Notes: generated by a model not told the origin, from the letters alone. Positions 33,148 through 44,292 are shown, numbered from the stretch's first letter. The stretch: 64,000 bases of DNA from JAJYVT01 sp035534455 (GCA_035534455.1 DATLRV010000007.1:110589-174588); one strand, 5' to 3'. Made by a program: numbers and translations.

Positions 33148-33918
33148 ATGACGGCGGCTGGCTGGGACGTGCGCCGGTTCGCCAGCCTGCCGTCGACCAA
33201 CGACTGGCTGCTCTCCCGGGCGCGCGAGGGTGCCCCTGCAGGCCTGGTCGCGTTGGCCGACCACCAGAGCGCGGGCCGTGGCCGGATGGGCCGCCGTTGG
33301 GAGGCGCCCGCGGGGCGGGCCCTCCTCGTCTCGGTGCTCCTCCGCCCGGTCGCACCGCCGAGCGCCCTCTTCGCGTGCACGGCGGCGGTCGCGCTCGCCG
33401 TCTCGGACGCGTGCCGCGAGGTCGCAGGCGCCGAGCCTGCGGTCAAGTGGCCCAACGACCTCCTCTTCGGGGACGAGAAGGTCGCCGGCCTGCTCGCCGA
33501 GTCCGACGCCGGGGCGCCCGGGGGGCGTGCAGGGAGCATCGCCGTGGTCGTCGGCGTGGGCTGCAACCTCGACTGGGGCGGTCCGCCGGGGGACGGGGGG
33601 ACGTCGCTCTCCGCCCACGCGACCCTGCCGGTCGGCCGCGCCGAGCTGCTCGCGGCGGTGCTCGACGGCCTGGGGACGCGCGCCGGCGCGCTCGACACCG
33701 ACGCGGGACGCCTGTCGACGGTGGCCGAATTGCGCGGCCGGTGCGCGACCCTCGGGCGCCGGGTGCGGGTCGAGACGGCGAGCGGGGAGACGCTCGTGGG
33801 GCGTGCGGCGGCCCTCGGCGACGACGGGAGACTCCTCGTGGTGACGGCGTCCGGCGACGTCGCGGTCGCCGCGGGCGACGTCGTCCACCTCCGGCCGGCT
33901 GCCGGAGCGCCCGGATAG
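33148..33918 (+). CDS. birA: Biotin--[acetyl-CoA-carboxylase] ligase
   Basis: Attaches biotin to the BCCP domain of acyl-CoA carboxylases through biotinyl-AMP. The 256-residue protein has the ligase motif SAGRGRMGRRW (about 41-51), AVKWPNDLLFGDEKVAGLL (about 98-116) and VVVGVGCNLDW, then a small SH3-like C-terminal domain. There is no N-terminal helix-turn-helix, so this is a monofunctional enzyme and not a repressor. Divergent placement next to the biotin carboxylase gene fits the function. ATG 33148 is selected by family length and by TAGGGT just upstream. Confidence 0.92.
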   Translation: MTAAGWDVRRFASLPSTNDWLLSRAREGAPAGLVALADHQSAGRGRMGRRWEAPAGRALLVSVLLRPVAPPSALFACTAAVALAVSDACREVAGAEPAVKWPNDLLFGDEKVAGLLAESDAGAPGGRAGSIAVVVGVGCNLDWGGPPGDGGTSLSAHATLPVGRAELLAAVLDGLGTRAGALDTDAGRLSTVAELRGRCATLGRRVRVETASGETLVGRAAALGDDGRLLVVTASGDVAVAAGDVVHLRPAAGAPG

Positions 33919-33931
33919 GCTGCCCGAGGTC

Positions 33932-34927
33932 ATGCGCCTTCTCGTGACCGGCGGCGCCGGTTTCATCGGCTCGAACTTCGTCCGCTACTGGGCAGCGGAG
34001 CACCCGGGGGACCGCGTGGTCGCCTACGACGCGCTGACCTACGCCGGCACACGGTCCAACCTCGAGGGCATGGACGTCGGCTTCGTGCACGGGGACGTCT
34101 GCGACCTCGAGCTCGCCACGGCGACGCTCGGCCGCGAGGAGATCGACACGGTCGTCCACTTCGCCGCCGAGTCGCACAACTCGCTCGCGGTCCTCGAACC
34201 CGGGCTCTTCTTCCGCACGAACGTCCTCGGGACCCAGACGATGTTGGAGGCCGCACGCCGCCACGGCGTCGCGAGGTTCCACCACATCTCGACCTGCGAG
34301 GTCTACGGCGACCTCGCCCTCGACACCGACGAGCGCTTCAGCGAGGAGAGCCCGTACCGGCCGCGGACGCCCTACAACGCGTCCAAGGCGGGCGCCGACC
34401 ACGCCGTGCGGGCGTACGCCGAGACCTACGGGCTGCCGGTGACCATCACGAACTGCTCGAACAACTACGGCCCCTTCCAGTTCCCCGAGAAGGTGGTCCC
34501 CCTGTTCACCACGAGGGCGCTCGACGACCAGCCCCTGCCGCTCTACGAGTCCACGCAGAACCGCAGGGAGTGGCTCCACGTCTCCGACCACTGCCGGGCG
34601 ATCGACGCGGTCCTCGACCGTGGCCGGGTGGGGGAGACCTACCACGTCGGCAGCGGTGTGGAGGCGAGCATCGAGCAGATCGCCGACGCCGTCCTCGGCT
34701 GCCTCGGCAAGCCCGCGTCATTGAAGGAGATCGTGCCCGACCGGCCGGGGCACGACCGGCGGTACCTGCTCGACACGACCAAGATCCGCAACGAGCTCGC
34801 TTGGCGCCCCCTCGTGGGCTTCGACGACGGTGTCGCCGAGACCGTGGCCTGGTACGCGGCGAACCGCGCATGGTGGGAACCGCTGCGCGGTCGCGCCCCG
34901 GTTGTCGAGACCGCCTGGACGCGATGA
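33932..34927 (+). CDS. rmlB: dTDP-glucose 4,6-dehydratase
   Basis: Converts dTDP-glucose to dTDP-4-keto-6-deoxyglucose for rhamnose synthesis. The 331-residue SDR protein has the NAD motif GGAGFIGSN (7-15), HFAAESH, the catalytic YNASKAG and CSNNYGP. The usual STDEVYG catalytic segment reads STCEVYG, with the conserved aspartate replaced by cysteine. TAGGCT lies 10 nt upstream of the ATG and a GAGG just before it. The gene overlaps rmlD by 4 bp and heads a three-gene unit with a rhamnosyltransferase-like GT2. rmlA and rmlC are not in the window. Confidence 0.88.
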   Translation: MRLLVTGGAGFIGSNFVRYWAAEHPGDRVVAYDALTYAGTRSNLEGMDVGFVHGDVCDLELATATLGREEIDTVVHFAAESHNSLAVLEPGLFFRTNVLGTQTMLEAARRHGVARFHHISTCEVYGDLALDTDERFSEESPYRPRTPYNASKAGADHAVRAYAETYGLPVTITNCSNNYGPFQFPEKVVPLFTTRALDDQPLPLYESTQNRREWLHVSDHCRAIDAVLDRGRVGETYHVGSGVEASIEQIADAVLGCLGKPASLKEIVPDRPGHDRRYLLDTTKIRNELAWRPLVGFDDGVAETVAWYAANRAWWEPLRGRAPVVETAWTR

Positions 34928-35826
34928 GCGTGCGGGTCCTCGTCACCGGGGCGGGGGGACAACTCGGGAGCGACGTGGTGCTCGCCCTCTCCGGCGCGGT
35001 GCCCCCCGGCGGCCGCCGCCGGGCGTTGCTCGGACCCGAGGGACCCGGGACCGGCGTGGACGTCACGGCTGCGGACCGCGCGTCCCTCGCGGTCGAGGAC
35101 CGCGGCGCGGTCTTGGAGGCGGTCCTCGCCCTCCGGCCCGACGTCGTGGTGCACGCCGGCGCGTGGACCGCGGTCGACGCCTGCGAGGGCGATCCCGACC
35201 GGGCCTTCCGGGTGAACGCGCTCGGCACCCGCCACGTCGCCGAGGCCGCGAGCATCGTGGGCGCCCACCTCGTGTACGTGTCGACCGACTACGTCTTCGA
35301 CGGGTCCTCCCCGCGCCCGTACGTCGAGTGGGACCGTCCGAACCCGCTCTCGGTCTACGGGCGGAGCAAGCTCGGCGGCGAGCGGGAGTGCCCTCCGGCC
35401 GCGACGATCGTGCGGACCTCGTGGGTCTGCGGCGCGTCCGGCGCCAACATGGTGAGGACGGCACTGCGCCTCGCCGCCGGCGACGGCCCGCTCCGCTTCG
35501 TGGACGACCAGGTCGGCTCTCCGACGTTCACCGCCGATCTCGCGGCGGCGATCGTCACGCTCGGTCTCGACCGCAGACCGGGCATCTACCACGTCACGAA
35601 TTCCGGAACGACCAGCTGGTTCGGCTTCGTGCGGGCCGTCCTGACGGCGGCGGGGCACGACCCGGGCCGCGTCGATGCGATCTCGACCGCGGACCTCGAC
35701 CCGCCGCGCCCCGCGCCGCGCCCCAAGAACTCCGTGCTCGACAACGCGGCGCTGCGCCTCGGCGGCCTGCCGCTCCTCCCGGAGTGGCAGGACGGCCTCG
35801 CCAGGCTCGTGGACGTCGTTGCGTGA
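34924..35826 (+). CDS. rmlD: dTDP-4-dehydrorhamnose reductase
   Basis: Last step of dTDP-L-rhamnose synthesis, an NAD(P)H-dependent keto reduction. The 300-residue SDR protein shows VLVTGAGGQLGSDVV, VVVHAGAWTAVDACE, the catalytic YVSTDYVFDG and YGRSKLGGE, and VRTSWVCG. ATG 34924 overlaps the rmlB stop, and the stop overlaps the GT2 start (GTGA), so all three are translationally coupled. It has normal family length and intact motifs. Confidence 0.93.
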   Translation: MSVRVLVTGAGGQLGSDVVLALSGAVPPGGRRRALLGPEGPGTGVDVTAADRASLAVEDRGAVLEAVLALRPDVVVHAGAWTAVDACEGDPDRAFRVNALGTRHVAEAASIVGAHLVYVSTDYVFDGSSPRPYVEWDRPNPLSVYGRSKLGGERECPPAATIVRTSWVCGASGANMVRTALRLAAGDGPLRFVDDQVGSPTFTADLAAAIVTLGLDRRPGIYHVTNSGTTSWFGFVRAVLTAAGHDPGRVDAISTADLDPPRPAPRPKNSVLDNAALRLGGLPLLPEWQDGLARLVDVVA

Positions 35827-36725
35827 CGGTGTCCGGCCTCGTGGGGCGGCCCGTCGGGCCCGCGGCATCCCGGGTCGCCGCCGTCGTCGTCGACTACGAC
35901 GCCGGTGAGGTTCTCGGCGCGTGCGTGCGCTCGCTCCTCGACGAGGGGGTCCGCCAGGTCGTCGTCGTCGAGAACGGCGATCCGCGGCGCGCCCGGCCCG
36001 CGCTCGAGGGGTTGACGGTGCCGCTGGTCGTCCCGGGGCGGAACCTCGGGTACGGCGCCGGGGCCAACCGCGGGGTCGCCTCGAGTGGCGACTCGGAGTA
36101 CGTGCTCGTCTGCAATCCCGACCTGCGTGTCCATCCCGGCGCGGTCGACCGTCTCGTGGCCGCGCTCGACGCGCACCGGGACTGGGCGATCGTCGGGCCC
36201 CGCATCGTGGACCCGTCCGGCGTGGAGTACCCCTCGGTGCGTCGCTTCCCTTCGATGCTCGATGCGGCCGGTCACGCGCTCCTCGCGCTCGTGCGCCCCG
36301 ACAACCGGTTCAGCCGTCGGTACCGCGAGGAGGTCGGCGACGACGCGCGCGCGGTCGACTGGGTCTCGGGCGCCTGCTTCTGCGCGCGCCGGACCGCGCT
36401 CGAGGAGCTCGGCGGCTTCGACGAGGCCTACTTCATGTTCGCCGAGGACATCGACCTGTGCTGGCGGGCGCACGAGGCGGGTTGGGGCGTGGGCGTCGAG
36501 CCGCACGCCGAGGTCACCCACGTGCACGGCGTCTCGCGCCGCCACCATCCCTACCGGATGCTGGTCGCGCACCACCGCTCGGCGCTCCGCTTCGAGGCCC
36601 GCCGTGCGCGGGGCGTGGAGCGTCTCGCCCTGCCTGCGGCCGCCGCGGTGCTCGGCGTTCGCCTCGGGATGTCGCTCGCCGACGAGGCGGTCCGCCGCCG
36701 GCGGGACCGGCCCGCCGGGCCGTAG
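35823..36725 (+). CDS. Family 2 glycosyltransferase, WbbL-type rhamnosyltransferase-like
   Basis: Inverting glycosyltransferase of 300 residues that probably moves rhamnose onto a cell-wall linker or surface glycan. The GT-A domain has VAAVVVDYDAGEVLGACVRS, the nucleotide-binding NLGYGAGANRG, the metal site VLVCNPDLRV, the acceptor motif WVSGACFCARR and the catalytic FAEDIDLCWRAHEAGW. GTG 35823 overlaps rmlD. In mycobacteria WbbL attaches rhamnose to the arabinogalactan linker; whether this organism has such a linker is unknown. The C-terminal 60 residues are basic and amphipathic, fitting membrane association. Confidence 0.88.
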   Translation: MTVSGLVGRPVGPAASRVAAVVVDYDAGEVLGACVRSLLDEGVRQVVVVENGDPRRARPALEGLTVPLVVPGRNLGYGAGANRGVASSGDSEYVLVCNPDLRVHPGAVDRLVAALDAHRDWAIVGPRIVDPSGVEYPSVRRFPSMLDAAGHALLALVRPDNRFSRRYREEVGDDARAVDWVSGACFCARRTALEELGGFDEAYFMFAEDIDLCWRAHEAGWGVGVEPHAEVTHVHGVSRRHHPYRMLVAHHRSALRFEARRARGVERLALPAAAAVLGVRLGMSLADEAVRRRRDRPAGP

Positions 36726-36728
36726 GAT
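36723..36728 (+). promoter_or_regulatory. -10 element of the structured RNA
   Basis: TAGGAT ends exactly 6 nt before G36735, the first base of the GGG that opens the long closing stem. It overlaps the stop codon of the glycosyltransferase. No good -35 hexamer is visible. Confidence 0.6.
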
Positions 36729-36734
36729 CGATAT

Positions 36735-36997
36735 GGGCTGCGTGCGGGTCTGTGGTTGCAAGTCGATGCCAGTCGCAGGCGAAACGACCCACGTAAGGCA
36801 ACTCGTGGTTGCCGAGCATGGTGCGGCTTAGGAGTAAGCCCTGCCCGCCCCGTTCCCCCGGTCCGCGGGGGAGGGCGGCGACGGGGGGATGCGTGCCGTT
36901 GACGGCGCCGTAGGGCCGAGAGGCCGCCGGTGCCGGGCCGCCACCCCTGCAGCAGGCGAGTGTGGGGCCAAAGACCAGGTCAGCCGCACGCAGCCCA
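36735..36997 (+). ncRNA. Structured non-coding RNA, about 260 nt (raiA-motif candidate)
   Basis: The 5' end (36734-36747, TGGGCTGCGTGCGG) is perfectly complementary to 36984-36997, making a 14-bp closing stem. Inside are perfect hairpins: GGCAAC/GTTGCC at 36797-36813, GGCTTA-GGAG-TAAGCC at 36825-36840 and a CCCCC/GGGGG stem near 36855-36875. The 36750-36840 stretch is less GC-rich than the genome and has no coding signature. TAGGAT sits at -10. It lies just upstream of secA, where many actinobacteria carry hpf/raiA. I recall the raiA RNA motif occurring in actinobacteria and near such genes, so it is the leading candidate. Ms1-type 6S-like RNA is an alternative. Identity is inference; the structure is seen directly. 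Confidence 0.75.
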
Positions 36998-37029
36998 CCG
37001 CTGTCCGGTTCCCGCCGGGTTGCGACCGG

Positions 37030-37035
37030 TAGCAT
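37030..37035 (+). promoter_or_regulatory. Putative -10 element of secA
   Basis: TAGCAT ends 9 nt before ATG 37045, giving a very short or absent leader. It lies downstream of the structured RNA, so secA need not be read through it. Confidence 0.4.
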
Positions 37036-37044
37036 TCACAGGCC

Positions 37045-39922
<2,878 letters not shown>

Positions 39923-39936
<14 letters not shown>

Positions 39937-41050
39937 GGGGCGGGACCTCGCCGCCGAGATCGAGGCCCTCGCGGCGCGGGTGGCGGAGGCGAAGGAGTAC
40001 CTCGGTATCGATGCGACCCGCACGCGGCACGCCGACCTCCTGGCGGAGGCGGGCGCGGCGGACCTGTGGGACGACCCCGAGCGGGCACGGACGGTGACCA
40101 CCGAGCTCGGCCGGGTCACCGACACCCTCGAGCGCTTCGACACGCTCGCGGCGGCGGTCGAGGACGCCCGGGTGCTCGCCGAGCTGGTCGAGGAGTCCGA
40201 GGAGGGCGGTGCCCCCGACGAGTCGCTCGCAAAGGAGCTCGTGACGACCGTCGAGGGGCTCATGACCCGCGTCGGCCAGCTCGAGCTCGAGTCGCTCTTC
40301 TCGGGCGAGTACGACGACCGGGATGCGATCTGTGAGGTCCACGCCGGCGCGGGCGGCACCGACGCCCAAGACTGGACCGAGATGCTCCTGCGCATGTACC
40401 AGCGGTGGGCGGAGCGCCGCGGGCTCGGCGTGGAGGTGGACGAGGCCACGCCAGGACAGGAGGCCGGGCTGCTCTCCGCCACGTTCATCGTGCGGGGCCG
40501 CCACGCGTACGGTCTCCTCGCCACCGAGCGCGGCGTGCACCGTCTCGTGCGCATGTCGCCGTTCGACTCCCAGCACCGCCGCCAGACGAGCTTCGCCTCC
40601 CTCGACGTGGTGCCGTCGCTCGAGGACGTGTCGGAGGTGGAGATCGACGAGAAGGACCTGCGCGTCGACACCTACCGGTCCTCGGGAGCCGGCGGCCAGC
40701 ACGTGAACAAGACGGACTCCGCGGTCCGGCTGACGCACCTGCCGAGCGGGGTCGTGGTGGCCGTCCAGAACGAACGCAGCCAGCACCAGAACAAGGCGAA
40801 GGCCCTCCAGATCCTCGCGGCGAAGCTCGCGGAGAAGGCCAGGGCCGAGCGTCAGGCCGAGCTCGAGTCACTCGGCGGCGAACGGACCGAGAACGCCTGG
40901 GGAAGCCAGATCCGCTCCTACGTGCTCGCTCCCTACCAGCTTGTGAAGGACCTGCGCACCGGCGTCGAGACCGGCAACGTGGACGCCGTGCTCGACGGCG
41001 ACCTGGACGCGTTCATGGAGGCGGAGCTGCGGCGGCTCCGTGGCGCGTAG
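39923..41050 (+). CDS. prfB: Peptide chain release factor 2
   Basis: Recognises UGA and UAA stop codons and triggers peptide release. The 375-residue protein has the SPF anticodon-like tripeptide in RMSPFDSQHRRQTSFAS and the GGQ catalytic motif at 257-259 in SSGAGGQHVNKTDSAVR. Many bacteria need a programmed +1 frameshift at an in-frame UGA near codon 26 to make this protein. Here the frame is open throughout, so that autoregulation is absent. ATG 39923 overlaps the secA end. ftsE follows after a 150-bp gap. Confidence 0.96.
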
Positions 41051-41200
41051 GTGCGCGAGTGCTGGTCAGGGCGGATTTTTGGCAAAACATGTGACCGCCC
41101 CGGTATGGATCGATAGGCTCTCGACGATCCCACGTCCCACGGCGTTGCCGCTGATCGGCGCCCTTACGCCACCACATTGCCGGACGGAGATATTCCCCAA

Positions 41201-42001
41201 ATGATCCGATTCCAGAACGTCACCAAGACCTACAAGAACGGCACCGTCGCGTTGCGCGACGTGTCCGTCGACATCGAGAAGGGGGAGTTCGTCTTCCTCG
41301 TCGGGGCGTCGGGCTCCGGAAAGACCTCTCTGATCCGGCTCCTATTGCGCGAAGAGCTTCCGGACTCCGGACGCATCTGGGAAGCGGGCCGCGACATCGT
41401 GCACCTTCCGAAATGGCGGGTGCCCTACCTTCGGCGAAACATCGGTTGCGTATTCCAGGATTTCCGCCTGCTCCCGAACAAGACCGTCTTCGAGAACGTG
41501 GCGTTCGCCCTCGAGGTGATTGGCCGGCCCAAGCACGTCGTCTCCAATCAGGTTCCCCAGGTGCTCGACCTGGTCGGGCTCGGCAAGAAGCGGGACAACC
41601 TCCCGGGGGAGCTCTCCGGGGGGGAGCAGCAGCGGGTGGCCGTCGCCCGAGCGTTCGTCAACCGCCCGTTGATCCTCCTCGCCGACGAGCCGACCGGGAA
41701 CCTCGACCCCACCACGAGTCAGGGCATCATGCAGCTGCTCGACCGCATCAACCGGACCGGGACGACCGTCATCGTGGCCACCCACGACGAGGTGCTCGTG
41801 AACTGGATGCGCCGACGGGTGATCGAGCTCGACCACGGCACCGTGGTCCGCGACCAGGCTCGTGGCGTCTACGGCATCGAAGGCAGCGCGGCCGCGACCG
41901 TCGCGGCAGCGGCCGCCGCGGCAGCCGCGGGACCGCCGAGCGGTCGCGTGGCAGCCGTCGGGGGCGGGCGCGTCCGGGGACGCGGCACGGAGCAAGGCTG
42001 A
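41201..42001 (+). CDS. ftsE: Cell division ATP-binding protein FtsE
   Basis: ABC-type ATPase that works with FtsX to activate peptidoglycan hydrolases at the division site. The 266-residue protein has Walker A VGASGSGKTSLI (about 34-45), the Q loop VFQDFRLLPNKTVFENVAF, signature LSGGEQQRVAVARA and Walker B LILLADEPTGNLDP. ATG 41201 has GGAG about 11 nt upstream. A -10-like TAGGCT at 41114-41119 suggests its own promoter with an 80-nt leader. The C-terminus carries a roughly 40-residue alanine/glycine-rich tail, an extension beyond the usual length. It overlaps ftsX by one base. Confidence 0.95.
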   Translation: MIRFQNVTKTYKNGTVALRDVSVDIEKGEFVFLVGASGSGKTSLIRLLLREELPDSGRIWEAGRDIVHLPKWRVPYLRRNIGCVFQDFRLLPNKTVFENVAFALEVIGRPKHVVSNQVPQVLDLVGLGKKRDNLPGELSGGEQQRVAVARAFVNRPLILLADEPTGNLDPTTSQGIMQLLDRINRTGTTVIVATHDEVLVNWMRRRVIELDHGTVVRDQARGVYGIEGSAAATVAAAAAAAAAGPPSGRVAAVGGGRVRGRGTEQG

Positions 42002-42885
42002 TGCCCGTCTCCACCCAGTACGTCGCGAGGGAGACGGCCTCGAACCTCTGGCGCAACCGGCTGATGACGATCGCCGCGGTCCTCACGGTCGCGGTGTCGC
42101 TGTCGCTCGTCGGCGCGGCGCTGTTGCTCAAGCAGGGAGCCTCACGCGCCGAGGCCGAATGGCAGCGCGGCACCGAGGTCATGGTGTGGATGAAGCCGGC
42201 CGCGACCTCGAGCGAGATCCACGCCGTCGGCAAGCAGCTCGCGGGCCTTTCCTACGTCGACCACTGCGTGTTCCGCTCGCACCAGTACGACTACACCGAG
42301 GCGAAGCGGCTGGTCGGCACAGTGTACGTGGAGTCCGGCGTCACCCCGAAGCAGACGCCCACCTCGTGGCGGTGCACCCCGGCGCACCCGCAAGATGCGT
42401 CCGCCGTGATCCACAAGTTCCACGGTCAGCCGGGTGTCATGCGGGTCACCGCCCCGCTGCACCAGATCCGCACCGAGCAGCACGTCATCAACATCCTCCA
42501 GTGGGTCTTCCTGCTCGTCGCGCTCGTGCTGCTGATCTCGGCCGCAGTGCTCATCTTGAACACGATCCGGATGGCGATCTTCGCCCGCCGACGGGAAGTG
42601 TCGGTGATGAAGCTGGTCGGTGCGACGAACTGGTTCATCCGTCTCCCCTTCATGTCCGAAGGGCTCGTCCAGGGCCTGCTCGGCTCGGGGGTCGCGGCGG
42701 GCGTCGTCTACGGCTTGCACGTGGTCCTGGACCGGATCGGCTCGGGGACATCGGGGTCGGTCCTCGCGCAGATGCGCATGACCGGCTGGGAGGTGTTCGC
42801 GACCGACGTGGTGGTCGTCCTCATCGGCGTGCTCATCGGCACGGGCGGCTCCGCGCTCGCGATCAGCCGGTTCCTCGACGTCTGA
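42001..42885 (+). CDS. ftsX: Cell division protein FtsX
   Basis: Membrane partner of FtsE, 294 residues with four transmembrane helices. The first (about 20-42) precedes an extracytoplasmic loop of about 130 residues, which contacts hydrolase partners. Three C-terminal helices include VFLLVALVLLISAAVLILNT followed by the conserved RRREVSVMKLVGATNWFIR. The extracellular loop has two cysteines (DHCVF and WRCTP) that could pair. Its ATG overlaps the ftsE stop (TGATG). In many actinobacteria smpB follows, but here an SSB gene does. Confidence 0.94.
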   Translation: MPVSTQYVARETASNLWRNRLMTIAAVLTVAVSLSLVGAALLLKQGASRAEAEWQRGTEVMVWMKPAATSSEIHAVGKQLAGLSYVDHCVFRSHQYDYTEAKRLVGTVYVESGVTPKQTPTSWRCTPAHPQDASAVIHKFHGQPGVMRVTAPLHQIRTEQHVINILQWVFLLVALVLLISAAVLILNTIRMAIFARRREVSVMKLVGATNWFIRLPFMSEGLVQGLLGSGVAAGVVYGLHVVLDRIGSGTSGSVLAQMRMTGWEVFATDVVVVLIGVLIGTGGSALAISRFLDV

Positions 42886-43020
42886 CGCGCTCGCCGCCGT
42901 CCGCCGCTCGCCGCGCACGACCTCGACGGGGAGCCGTCGGGGCAGATGCACTCGGCGGGCGAACCGTCGGCAAGGTACGCCGCCAAGCCGCTCGCGAACG
43001 TCGGGGCGCACCCTTGCGTG

Positions 43021-43040
43021 AGCCGGACGACCGTCCGGCT
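43021..43040. promoter_or_regulatory. Perfect inverted repeat 9+2+9 upstream of ssb
   Basis: AGCCGGACG and its reverse complement CGTCCGGCT are separated by 2 bp, ending 20 bp before ATG 43060. There is no T-tract. It may be an operator or an mRNA hairpin close to the ssb ribosome binding site. Confidence 0.5.
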
Positions 43041-43059
43041 CTTCGAGAAGGAGCCGACG

Positions 43060-43464
43060 ATGAGCACCCACAGCACGGTCACGGGCAACCTGACCCGCGA
43101 CCCCGAGATCCGCTACACGCGCGACGGACAGGCGAGCGCGCTCCTGGGCATCGCCGTGAACCGCAGGTGGCAGGACCGAGAGACCCACGAATGGGAGGAG
43201 TCGACGTCCTTCTTCGACGTGGTCTGCTGGCGGGAGCTGGCCGAGCACGCGGCGATGAGCCTCGTGAAGGGCATGCGCGTGATGGTCACGGGCAGGCTCG
43301 AGCAGCGGAGCTGGGAGACGGACCTCGGCGAGCGCCGCACCAAGGTCGAGATCGTGGCGGACGACATCGGACCGTCCCTGCGGTACGCGACCGCCGAGGT
43401 GCACCGCGCCGAGCGCGCCGAGCGGACCACCGAGCCCGCCGTGCTCGACACGGCGGACGCATGA
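43060..43464 (+). CDS. ssb: Single-stranded DNA-binding protein, short SSB paralogue
   Basis: OB-fold single-strand DNA-binding protein of 134 residues. Family hallmarks are STVTGNLTRDPEIRYTRDGQ, LLGIAVNRRWQDRE, FFDVVCWRELAEHA and KGMRVMVTGRLEQRSWE. ATG 43060 has AAGGAG 8 nt upstream. The protein stops soon after the OB fold and ends AVLDTADA, without the glycine-rich linker and acidic DDDIPF-like tip that recruits replication partners. It is thus probably a paralogue and not the replicative SSB, which usually sits with rpsF and rpsR. It overlaps the next small gene by ATGA. Confidence 0.9.
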   Translation: MSTHSTVTGNLTRDPEIRYTRDGQASALLGIAVNRRWQDRETHEWEESTSFFDVVCWRELAEHAAMSLVKGMRVMVTGRLEQRSWETDLGERRTKVEIVADDIGPSLRYATAEVHRAERAERTTEPAVLDTADA

Positions 43465-43730
43465 ACGATGCTCTGGCTCCCCGTCATCGTGCCGGACGGC
43501 TCCTGGCCGGTGCCGGCACCGGTCGCGGTGACCGCGTGCGGGGCGATGCTCGCCTGCTTGTCCCGGTGCGGCTCCGGATCCGTGCCCGGGCCAGCTACGC
43601 CAAGGCCGACGTCTTCGGCCTGTGCGACACGCTCGCACGGGCCGAGCAGGCGCTGCGCCGCGCGGGTCAGCTCCACGAAGCGGCTCAGGTGGCGGCGGCC
43701 TTCGACCTTGTCGAGTCCGGGCTCGCCTGA
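43461..43730 (+). CDS. Small hypothetical protein coupled to ssb
   Basis: 89-residue reading frame whose ATG overlaps the ssb stop (ATGA). I do not recognise it. The first half is arginine/glycine-rich (MNDALAPRHRAGRLLAGAG). The second half is a helix-prone stretch, YAKADVFGLCDTLARAEQAL then FDLVESGLA, that looks like a real folded segment. The overlap with ssb and the uninterrupted frame support it, but composition alone cannot prove it is expressed. It could be a partner of the SSB paralogue. Confidence 0.5.
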   Translation: MNDALAPRHRAGRLLAGAGTGRGDRVRGDARLLVPVRLRIRARASYAKADVFGLCDTLARAEQALRRAGQLHEAAQVAAAFDLVESGLA

Positions 43731-43756
43731 CGGCAACGCCGGCGCGGCGGGCCGGG

Positions 43757-44161
43757 TCAGTCGGCGGTGGGCTCGAATTCGATGGCCAGGGAGTTGACGC
43801 AGTAGCGGAGACCGGTCTCCGTGGGACCGTCGGGGAAGATGTGCCCGAGGTGGCCACCACAGCGCGCGCACACGATCTCGGTCCGCGCCATGCCGTGGCT
43901 GTGGTCGGTGCGCTCCTCGACGGTGCCCGCGGCGACCGCCCGGTCGAAGCTCGGCCATCCGGACCCCGAGTCGAACTTCGCGTCGGTCGAGAAGAGGGGC
44001 GCGTCACAACCGGCGCAGTGGAAGGCCCCCTGCCCGTCGACGTGCAGGTACATGCCTGACCACGCCGGCTCGGTGGCGCGATTGCGGAGCACCTCGTACT
44101 GGTCGGGCGAGAGCCTCTCCCGCCATTCGTCGTCGCTCAGCTCCACCTCCGGCGCACCCAT
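43757..44161 (-). CDS. msrB: Peptide-methionine (R)-S-oxide reductase MsrB
   Basis: Repairs oxidised methionine in proteins. The 134-residue protein is a standard MsrB: zinc cysteines 49, 52, 98 and 101 in CAGC and CARC, the GSGWPSF motif and catalytic C121 in GLRYCVNSLA. There is no signal peptide, so it acts in the cytoplasm. The start is ATG 44161 with GAGGAAC upstream. It is convergent with the ssb unit and divergent from the uppS-like gene. Confidence 0.95.
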   Translation of the reverse strand: MGAPEVELSDDEWRERLSPDQYEVLRNRATEPAWSGMYLHVDGQGAFHCAGCDAPLFSTDAKFDSGSGWPSFDRAVAAGTVEERTDHSHGMARTEIVCARCGGHLGHIFPDGPTETGLRYCVNSLAIEFEPTAD

Positions 44162-44280
44162 GGCCGTTCCTCCTCGACAGAGCCGCAGACCCGAGATGGT
44201 CCGGGCACCTGCCGTGAGGTTACCGGCCGTCGCCCGGCACGAGGCGGGTGCGGTGACGGGGGTCCGGCCGAGGTGGGCGG

Positions 44281-44286
44281 TAGCTT
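44281..44286 (+). promoter_or_regulatory. Putative -10 element of the uppS-like gene
   Basis: TAGCTT ends 6 nt before GTG 44293, the exact leaderless spacing. The downstream operon may run through glyS. Confidence 0.45.
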
Positions 44287-44292
44287 CTCTTC

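Noticed and set aside
41069..41100. Intrinsic terminator after prfB
   Set aside because: GGGCGG and CCGCCC could pair across an AT-rich 20-nt loop, but the stem is short, the loop long and no T-tract follows it.
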